Origin: Akkermansia sp.
GTDB taxonomy: Bacteria > Verrucomicrobiota > Verrucomicrobiia > Verrucomicrobiales > Akkermansiaceae
Assembly (NCBI GenBank): GCA_017517385.1
Contig: JAFWZG010000083.1
Location: forward strand, 1 to 35,580
Length of the DNA stretch: 35,580 bases
Direction of reading: 5' to 3'
Shown here one piece after another: positions 27,014-35,580 of this stretch. The position numbers and the translations under genes were made by a program. The first letter of the stretch is position 1, and each line of letters begins with the position of its first letter. A model generated the notes under the pieces. It did not search any database. It was given only the letters and a program-made list of their open reading frames with translations, and was not told the DNA's origin.

Positions 27014-27029
27014 GTCTTCTTGTGTGTTG

Positions 27030-27058
27030 AGTATAGCTTATCAGTTGGCGTTATGCAA
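27030..27058 (-). promoter_or_regulatory. Promoter of the R-M operon
   Basis: Minus strand: TTGCAT (27053-27058), 17-nt spacer, TATACT (27030-27035), 16 nt before the endonuclease ATG. Confidence 0.6.
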
Positions 27059-27360
27059 GAGTTTTTCTTTTTTGTAACATGTATGCCTAGATGGAAGAGG
27101 GAAAAAGAATGTGTTATTTTCGTGAAATGGTGTCTGTCGATTCTTGTGGGGGCTGCTTAAAGGTCACTTAGGGGGCTCTCCGGAAGTTCCTTTGTGGAGA
27201 CACTCTGTTCTAGACGTATGTTGTGAATTGTCTGTAATGCGCTTTATTTGCCTCTGTAAACGCGTATCAGGTGGAGTGTGCGAAAGGTATAGGGAAAGCG
27301 TACATGACGCGCTGCTGGTGTATTCTTGCGTGTTTTTCGGCATAATGACATATTATATAT
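27059..27360. other. Intergenic region upstream of gyrB
   Basis: About 300 bp between the divergent R-M promoter and the gyrB promoter. No ORF with recognisable features and no strong hairpin. The last 20 bp before the gyrB -35 are AT-rich (ATAATGACATATTATATAT), which could serve as an upstream promoter element. Confidence 0.5.
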
Positions 27361-29959
<2,599 letters not shown>

Positions 29960-29983
29960 CCCCTAACCGATTTTTCCTGAATT

Positions 29984-32659
29984 ATGAGTGAAACAAGAAT
30001 TCGCCCGGTGGACGTGGCAGAGGAGGTCTCTCGCAGCTTCCTGGACTACTCCATGTCCGTTATCATCTCCCGTGCTCTGCCGGATGCCCGCGATGGCCTG
30101 AAGCCCTCTCAGCGCCGCGTGCTCTATGCCATGCATGAGCTGGGCCTCGTACCCACCAAGGGTACCATCAAGTGCGGTAAAATCGTGGGTGACACCATTG
30201 GTAACTATCACCCCCATGGTGACCAGTCCGCCTATGGCACGCTTGTAACAATGGCTCAGCCTTGGAATATGCGTGATGTGCTGGTGCAGGGGCAGGGTAA
30301 CTTCGGTACACCTGAAGGTGACCCTCCCGCCGCCATGCGATACACGGAGGCTAAGCTTAGCCATCTGGGTGTGGCGCTCATGGATGATCTGGATAAGGAC
30401 ACTGTGGACTTCCAGCCGAACTATGACAACCGCCTCACGGAGCCCGTGGTATTCCCCTCCGCCTTCCCGAACCTGCTGGTGAACGGTGGCACGGGTATTG
30501 CCGTGGGTATGGCCACGAATATGGCTCCGCATAACCTCGGTGAGGTGGTGGACGGTATCTGCGCCTTTATCGATAACCCTCTCATCACCAGTGAAGCCCT
30601 GCGTGCCTACATCAAGGGCCCGGATTTCCCCACCGGAGGTTACATCCTCGGGTACAAGGGGATTGACAGTTACTTCCGCACCGGCCGCGGCAGCGTGCGC
30701 ATGCGTGGTAAGATGGAGGTGGTGTCAAACGAGAATGGCCGTGAGTTCATCCACATCTCTGATGTGCCCTACGGTGTGAACCGTGCCGTGCTACAGGAGC
30801 GAATCGCTGAGCTTGTGCGTGATAAGGTGATTACTGATATCGCCGGCATGCGAGACCTGACGGATTACATCGAAATCGAGCTGAAGCGTGATGCCCGCCC
30901 GCAGGTGGTTATCAATCAGCTTTACAAGCTCACCAGCCTTGATACTTCCTTTGCCGTGAACATGCTGGCCATTCATGAAGGGCGCCCCAAGGTGCTCACC
31001 ATGAAGGATGCCATTAACTTCTACGTGGAGCACCGCCGTGAAGTGGTGATTCGCCGCACGAAGTTCTTGCTGCGCAAGGCTGAGGACCGCGCAGAGGTGT
31101 TGGAGGCTTACCTTATCGCTTTGGCTAATCTGGATGAGTTCATCCGCATCATCCGCGAGTCCCGCAACCGCGAGGAGGCCCGCAACAAACTGATGGCCTT
31201 CCGCTTCCCCGTGGAGTTGGCTAAGGGGCTCGGCATCCTCATTCACAGCCAGCCTTCCGTGCAGGGGGATTCTTACGTCTTTACGGAGCGTCAGGTGAAC
31301 GCCATTCTGGACCTGCGCCTCTACCAGCTCACGGCTCTTGAGAATGATAAGATTTCTGATGAGTATAAGAAGCTGCTGGAAGTTATCGAGGATTATCTTG
31401 ATATCCTCGCTAATGAGGCTCGCGTGCTCGGCATCGTGAAGGATGAGCTCCGCACCATCAAGGAGAAGTATGCCACCCCGCGTATGACCCACATCATTCC
31501 CTTTGAGGGTGATATGGCCATTGAGGACCTCATTCCGAATGACTCCATGATTGTGACCATCTCTCACAGTGGTTACATCAAGCGCACGAACTCTGACGAG
31601 TACCGTCTGCAGGCTCGCGGCGGCAAGGGCATCAAGGCCGCTACCACCAAGAGCAAGAAGGATGCCAACGATTACGTGGAGCACCTGTTCGCCGCTCAGA
31701 ATCATGACTACATCATGTTCTTCACGAACACTGGCCGTGTGTACGTGGAACGCGTGTACGAGATTGACGAGGCTGCTCGCAGTGCTCAGGGCCGTTCCAT
31801 TAAGAACCTGCTGGATATGCAGGCAGAAGAGCGTATCGCTGCGATTCTGCGTTTGGAGCGCAAGGTGAGTGAGGATGGTAAGGACATTACCTTCGCTGAG
31901 GGCTCCGGCAATGTGGTGTTCGCCACAAAGGATGGTACGGTGAAGAAGACCGCCCTGAATGATTTCGTGAACTACCGCAAGGCCGGCATTATCGCCATCA
32001 ACCTTGAGGAGGGTAACTCCCTCGTGAACGCCGTGCTTACTACCGGCGAGCAGGATGTCATCATCGTCACTCACAATGGTATGAGTATCCGCTTCAATGA
32101 GAGCGATATGCGTACTCAGGGCCGTAACACCATCGGTGTGCGTGGTATTAAGCTGCGCGAGGGTGACTACGTGGTCGCCATGGCCGTGGTGCCTGAGGGT
32201 GAGACATCTGTCGTAGCTGAAGACGCCGCCGCTGACGTATCCGCTGAGACCGAATCCCCGACCGATGGCGCACCCGCCGCCCACTCGCTGCTCGTGGTTT
32301 CCGAGAACGGCCTTGGCAAGCGCACTCGCTTTGGTGAGTATCGCCTGCAGAGCCGTGGCGGCATTGGTATTAAGACCATGAATTGCACGGATAAGACGGG
32401 CCTTGTCGTTTCCGCTACCACGGTTACGAATGCTGATGAGCTCATGATTATGACCTCCGGCGGTCAGTCCGTACGCATGAAGGTGGATTCTATCCGTGAG
32501 ACCGGCCGTGCCACTCAGGGCGTGAAGCTCATTACGCTCAATGGTAAGGAGGCTATTCAGGAAATCACCCTTGTTATCCCTGATGAGGATGAAGAGGACG
32601 CCTCTGAGCTCGTGGAGGGCGAGGAAGGCTCCGCCGCTGAAGAAACTCCGCAGGAGTAA
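29984..32659 (+). CDS. gyrA: DNA gyrase subunit A
   Basis: Breakage-reunion subunit. Catalytic Tyr120 lies in AAMRYTEAKL; RALPDARDGLKPSQRR and the HPHGD block are present. In the quinolone-binding helix E. coli Ser83 and Asp87 correspond to Gln81 and Gly85 (HPHGDQSAYGTL). The C-terminal beta-pinwheel has a GyrA-box-like QARGGKGI and a second repeat RLQSRGGIGI. An Ala/Glu/Ser/Thr-rich insert (VVAEDAAADVSAETE, about residues 738-760) interrupts the pinwheel, and a strongly acidic tail (DEDEEDASELVEGEE) ends the 891-residue protein. Cotranscribed with gyrB; a GC-rich hairpin follows. Confidence 0.97.
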   Translation: MSETRIRPVDVAEEVSRSFLDYSMSVIISRALPDARDGLKPSQRRVLYAMHELGLVPTKGTIKCGKIVGDTIGNYHPHGDQSAYGTLVTMAQPWNMRDVLVQGQGNFGTPEGDPPAAMRYTEAKLSHLGVALMDDLDKDTVDFQPNYDNRLTEPVVFPSAFPNLLVNGGTGIAVGMATNMAPHNLGEVVDGICAFIDNPLITSEALRAYIKGPDFPTGGYILGYKGIDSYFRTGRGSVRMRGKMEVVSNENGREFIHISDVPYGVNRAVLQERIAELVRDKVITDIAGMRDLTDYIEIELKRDARPQVVINQLYKLTSLDTSFAVNMLAIHEGRPKVLTMKDAINFYVEHRREVVIRRTKFLLRKAEDRAEVLEAYLIALANLDEFIRIIRESRNREEARNKLMAFRFPVELAKGLGILIHSQPSVQGDSYVFTERQVNAILDLRLYQLTALENDKISDEYKKLLEVIEDYLDILANEARVLGIVKDELRTIKEKYATPRMTHIIPFEGDMAIEDLIPNDSMIVTISHSGYIKRTNSDEYRLQARGGKGIKAATTKSKKDANDYVEHLFAAQNHDYIMFFTNTGRVYVERVYEIDEAARSAQGRSIKNLLDMQAEERIAAILRLERKVSEDGKDITFAEGSGNVVFATKDGTVKKTALNDFVNYRKAGIIAINLEEGNSLVNAVLTTGEQDVIIVTHNGMSIRFNESDMRTQGRNTIGVRGIKLREGDYVVAMAVVPEGETSVVAEDAAADVSAETESPTDGAPAAHSLLVVSENGLGKRTRFGEYRLQSRGGIGIKTMNCTDKTGLVVSATTVTNADELMIMTSGGQSVRMKVDSIRETGRATQGVKLITLNGKEAIQEITLVIPDEDEEDASELVEGEEGSAAEETPQE

Positions 32660-32690
32660 TTCCTCAGAACTCATAAAGTCATACAAAACA

Positions 32691-32726
32691 GCACCCCATC
32701 CGCTCGTTACAGGGCAGGTGGGGTGC
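32691..32726 (+). terminator. Hairpin after gyrA
   Basis: GCACCCCA (32691-32698) pairs with TGGGGTGC (32719-32726). No T run follows, so termination is inferred from position 31 nt after the gyrA stop. Confidence 0.55.
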
Positions 32727-32870
32727 ACATGTGTCCCAAAGATTACAGAAAAAGGGCACCAAAGACATATAATCAGCGTATTCTGCTTTCATTTCTGCGC
32801 AGGAGTATCACGAATTTGACCATCGGCGGTAAGCGTTCAGTTATCCAAAATCCGGCGTAAGCCGCTTACT

Positions 32871-32906
32871 TTTAATTCGTAATTCGTAAATTGTAATTCG
32901 TAAATT
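32871..32906. repeat. Short AT-rich repeats (AATTCGTAA units)
   Basis: AATTCGTA occurs three times in close succession, twice as TAATTCGTAAATT-like units, directly before a perfect hairpin. The rest of the 332-bp gyrA-fucosidase gap holds only the hairpins and the fucosidase promoter. Confidence 0.6.
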
Positions 32907-32907
32907 A

Positions 32908-32933
32908 ACGAGTCCCAAATCTTTGGGACTCGT
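32908..32933. other. Perfect 12-bp hairpin
   Basis: ACGAGTCCCAAA and TTTGGGACTCGT pair with a 2-nt centre. No T run follows at once on either strand. It may be a terminator or a protein-binding palindrome upstream of the fucosidase gene. Confidence 0.6.
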
Positions 32934-32956
32934 ATGGGGGGTGCCCGTTTTTTTTC

Positions 32957-32985
32957 TTGAGCTTACGGTGGATTTTTGCTAGTTT
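32957..32985 (+). promoter_or_regulatory. Promoter of the fucosidase gene
   Basis: TTGAGC (32957-32962), 17-nt spacer, TAGTTT (32980-32985), 6 nt before the ATG. Confidence 0.5.
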
Positions 32986-32991
32986 AGTACC

Positions 32992-34887
32992 ATGTTTAGA
33001 AGAATTATACTGTCCGCACTTTGTCTGGGTACAGGTGTTGTGAGTGCTGCGAGCGCTCCAGCACCGTACGGTCCGCTTCCTACGGAACAGCAGGTTAATT
33101 GGTTGCGTATGGAGTGGTACGCGTTCGTCCACTTTGGCTTGAATACGTATACGAACAGAGAGTGGGGCTATGGCGATGAATCTCCCACGCTTTTCAATCC
33201 TTCTTCTTTTGATGCGGAGTCTATCGTGCTCACCTTCAAAAATGCCGGTATGAACGGCATGATTTACACCGCCAAGCATCACGATGGCTTCTGCACTTGG
33301 CCCACTCAATCTACGGATCACAACATCCGCCGCTCGCCTTGGCGTAACGGGCGCGGTGACGTGGTGCGCGAGTTTGCCCGCGCATGTGACCGCCATGATT
33401 TTCCCTTCGGTACCTATCTTTCCCCTTGGGATCGTAACTGTGCAGAGTACGGTCGTGAAGGATATCTGCGTGTTTATTACAAGCAGATTACGGAGCTTCT
33501 CACTAAGTACGGCCCCATCTTTGAAATCTGGTTTGACGGCGCCATGGGCGGTGATGGTTTCTATGGCGGCGCCCGCTGCCACCGCAACATCGGTAACGCT
33601 GATAACTACTACAACTATCAGCACGTGGTGCGCCTCATCCGCAGACTGCAGCCCAACTGCATCATCTGGGGCGCTGCCGGCCGTGGTGATGTGACTTGGG
33701 GCGGCTCCGAAAAAGGTTTCGTGAGATACCCCCTTTGGAATGTCCAAGGTAACAGATGGCTCTCTCTTGAAGGTGATACCCCCATCAATCGTCGTGGCTG
33801 GTTCTGGCACCCGGGGCAGGGCTCTCAAGTGAAGACCCCCGAACACCTCATGGAGGTTTACCTCAGCAGCGTGGGACGTGGCGCAAACCTCATCCTGAAT
33901 TTGGCTCCGAATCGTGACGGTCGCTTGGATCCTGCGGATGTGGCCTCTCTGGAGGCTTTCGGTAATATGCGCCGTCGCCTGTTGGCCACGGACTATGCCC
34001 GCGGTGCCTCTGCCACCGCCTCTGAGGAGCGTGGCGCCCGTTATTCGGCTGCCAACCTCACGGACGGCGACATTGAGAGCTACTGGTGCCCGAACGATGG
34101 TACCGCCACCCCCTCAGCCGAGATAACTCTCCGCGAGCCCGCTACCTTTGATGTGGTGCGCCTGCGCGAGCAAATTCGCCTTGGACAGCGCGTGGAAGCC
34201 TTTAAGGTGGAGGCCTTCGTGGATGGTGAATGGATTACCATCGTCCACCCCGGCAATCCCGGTGAGGTGGAAACGCAGTTTAATTTGCGCGGCGGGAAGG
34301 GGCACACCATCGGTAATCAGGTGCTTCGCTGGCTGGACTCTCCCGTCACCACGAACCGCCTTCGCCTCACTATCACGCGTTCTAAGGCTTGCCCCTGCAT
34401 CTCGGAGTTCTCTCTGCTGCGCATGCCTTTAGCCACGGATTCTGAGCCCGAGCCTGTAGCCGCCACGGAGGAGGGTGATGTGGTGCTGAACAGCCAGGGG
34501 TGGACGTTCAAGGGCTATGCAGCAAACTATGCCTCGCTGGCCTTTGATGGCAAGCCGGATACCATGTGGCAATCCGGCCGCGTGCCCTCCCACTTCGTGG
34601 TGGATATGAAGAGAGAGCAAACTATCAACGGCTTCTCCTATCTCCCCCGTCAGGATGGTACCACTCAGGGAATGACTTCTCGCTATCGCTTAGAAGTCAG
34701 CACCGATGGTAGCACTTGGAAGAACGTCTCTGAGGGTGAGTTCGGTAACCTTCGCGCTAACCCCGTGGAGCAGATTATCTCCTTTGATCCTGTGCGAGCT
34801 CGTTACATTCGCTTCTTCTCCACCGCAGCTTTGGACGGCAATGCCTCCAGCGTGGCTGAGATGAAGATTTACGCTCCGCGTCCATAA
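32992..34887 (+). CDS. Secreted GH29 alpha-L-fucosidase with discoidin (F5/8C) domains
   Basis: Releases L-fucose from host or plant glycans outside the cytoplasm. Signal peptide at residues 1 to about 22. The GH29 catalytic domain (about 25-340) has WYAFVHFGLNTYTN, AKHHDGFCTWP, and the nucleophile Asp182 in FEIWFDGAMGG; the acid/base is not conserved between subfamilies and cannot be assigned. Two discoidin-like modules follow: about 345-480 (SAANLTDGDIESYWCP) and about 495-631 (ASLAFDGKPDTMWQSG, ending VAEMKIYAP), which usually bind galactose or other sugars. Standing alone with its own promoter and terminator, it fits a mucin-degrading lifestyle. Confidence 0.95.
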   Translation: MFRRIILSALCLGTGVVSAASAPAPYGPLPTEQQVNWLRMEWYAFVHFGLNTYTNREWGYGDESPTLFNPSSFDAESIVLTFKNAGMNGMIYTAKHHDGFCTWPTQSTDHNIRRSPWRNGRGDVVREFARACDRHDFPFGTYLSPWDRNCAEYGREGYLRVYYKQITELLTKYGPIFEIWFDGAMGGDGFYGGARCHRNIGNADNYYNYQHVVRLIRRLQPNCIIWGAAGRGDVTWGGSEKGFVRYPLWNVQGNRWLSLEGDTPINRRGWFWHPGQGSQVKTPEHLMEVYLSSVGRGANLILNLAPNRDGRLDPADVASLEAFGNMRRRLLATDYARGASATASEERGARYSAANLTDGDIESYWCPNDGTATPSAEITLREPATFDVVRLREQIRLGQRVEAFKVEAFVDGEWITIVHPGNPGEVETQFNLRGGKGHTIGNQVLRWLDSPVTTNRLRLTITRSKACPCISEFSLLRMPLATDSEPEPVAATEEGDVVLNSQGWTFKGYAANYASLAFDGKPDTMWQSGRVPSHFVVDMKREQTINGFSYLPRQDGTTQGMTSRYRLEVSTDGSTWKNVSEGEFGNLRANPVEQIISFDPVRARYIRFFSTAALDGNASSVAEMKIYAPRP

Positions 34888-34900
34888 GCTGATTTAAGGA

Positions 34901-34953
34901 TTAAAAAGAAGGCTCCCGTGCGCCACATGCGTGCAGGAGCCTTTCTTTTTTTG
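34901..34953. terminator. Bidirectional terminator between fucosidase and crcB
   Basis: AAGGCTCC (34909-34916) pairs with GGAGCCTT (34936-34943), with A-rich sequence before and a T run after, serving both convergent genes. Confidence 0.85.
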
Positions 34954-34974
34954 GTGGGATGCTCACTCCTGAGC

Positions 34975-35403
34975 TTAACCCCTCAGAATCATATTTGCCG
35001 AGCTGTTTCCCAGCAGGAAGAAAATCAGGCTTCCCACCATCGTTAGCACAACATAGGCTGATGTGGTTAAATAAGCTCCTTCGCGTAACAACTGCGTGTT
35101 CTCAAACGCAAAGGCCGCCAAGGTGGAATACCCTCCACACAGCCCCGCTGTAACTGCCAGCCGCAAGTTAGGGCAGGTGATGAGCCCGCCAGCTGCCAGC
35201 CCGCAGAATAAGCCCATAAACAGGCAGCCCACAAAATTGATAATCAGCGTATGCCACGGCATGCCCGGCATCGTGATGCCCCACCTGTGGCAAATATACC
35301 ACCCCGTCAGGTAGCGCAGCACACCGCCCACAAAGCAACCACAGCCTACATACAGTAAGGTTTTCAGAGAAAGTACCATAACAGCGAGCACGCATGCTAG
35401 CAC
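34975..35403 (-). CDS. crcB: CrcB/Fluc fluoride channel
   Basis: Dual-topology fluoride exporter of about 140 residues with four hydrophobic segments. Family motifs: GGVLRYLTG, LIINFVGCLFMG, and GLCGGYSTLAAFAFEN in place of the common GFCGGFTTFSTF; the Phe-rich selectivity stretch is thus altered but keeps two Phe. The start is GTG at 35401-35403, set by a clear GGAGG 5 nt upstream; an in-frame ATG exists 8 codons in. It is the only gene in the window with a full Shine-Dalgarno. Confidence 0.9.
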   Translation of the reverse strand: MLACVLAVMVLSLKTLLYVGCGCFVGGVLRYLTGWYICHRWGITMPGMPWHTLIINFVGCLFMGLFCGLAAGGLITCPNLRLAVTAGLCGGYSTLAAFAFENTQLLREGAYLTTSAYVVLTMVGSLIFFLLGNSSANMILRG

Positions 35404-35408
35404 TCCGG

Positions 35409-35413
35409 CCTCC
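35409..35413 (-). promoter_or_regulatory. Shine-Dalgarno of crcB
   Basis: AAAAGGAGG on the minus strand, 5 nt before GTG; it decides the start codon and contrasts with its absence elsewhere in the window. Confidence 0.75.
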
Positions 35414-35452
35414 TTTTGGCAAGCCTTAACTGATTTTTTTTCATTGCCATCC

Positions 35453-35480
35453 CATAGAGGCTCGATAACGAGCCTCTATG
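35453..35480. other. Perfect 12-bp hairpin upstream of crcB
   Basis: CATAGAGGCTCG and CGAGCCTCTATG pair around a 4-nt loop, 50 nt upstream of crcB. It could be a terminator for a gene beyond the window or a leader structure. The last 100 bp of the window hold nothing else I can support. Confidence 0.6.
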
Positions 35481-35580
35481 GCGCATGATTGCTGGATGTA
35501 TGGATGATTTTCTTTGAAAAAAGGTTTAGGAATTAGGGGGGGAGAATCTCTCGGCGGTTCCTGCTGTCCCATATCAAATA

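Noticed and set aside
35404..35480. Fluoride riboswitch upstream of crcB
   Set aside because: There is a hairpin and a G-rich stretch, but I cannot match the conserved core of the crcB motif.

Overview
The window looks like chromosomal DNA of a gut-type Verrucomicrobiota, most likely in or near Akkermansia. Four things point that way: a PurF of the long (about 630 aa) Bacteroidetes/Verrucomicrobia type, a sigma factor of the planctomycete/verrucomicrobial kind, a secreted GH29 alpha-L-fucosidase with discoidin domains that fits mucin glycan use, and an almost complete lack of Shine-Dalgarno sequences. The assignment is inferred from protein character only; there is no rRNA in the window.

Layout. 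1-2770 is accessory: a truncated HTH/ImmA-type regulator-protease gene with a palindromic operator over its promoter, an ISL3-like insertion sequence, and a small secreted-protein gene that the IS seems to have cut. 2797-5575 holds tRNA-Val and a carA-purA operon (minus strand). 5645-6945 is a YqjD/YqjE/YqjK-like envelope module. 6986-9854 is a surface-sugar cluster: nucleotidyltransferase-GHMP kinase fusion, second nucleotidyltransferase, cupin, GT25 glycosyltransferase. 9955-12691 is thrS-infC. 12699-14273 holds umuD, an ECF sigma gene and a broken tandem copy of that sigma gene. 14241-17211 is purM-purF. 17234-24728 holds another sigma factor, an exported protein, rlmI-like methyltransferase, a two-domain polysaccharide deacetylase, a membrane protein and mpl. 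25047-27058 is a type II restriction-modification pair. 27361-32659 is gyrB-gyrA, followed by the fucosidase and a CrcB fluoride channel gene.

Working together. carA, purA, purM and purF cover carbamoyl phosphate and purine synthesis. The two glutamine amidotransferases among them, CarA and PurF, have both lost the glutaminase nucleophile and other glutamine-site residues, while the PurF synthase site is intact. The simplest reading is that this organism feeds free ammonia into both pathways.

Other points of interest. The gyrB promoter spacer is a perfect 16-bp alternating purine-pyrimidine palindrome, which could sense supercoiling. Many promoters place the -10 box 6-10 nt before the start codon, implying leaderless mRNAs. 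GyrA carries non-canonical residues at both main quinolone-resistance positions. A sigma-factor gene has been partly duplicated together with the tail of purF, leaving a G9 tract at a translational coupling point.
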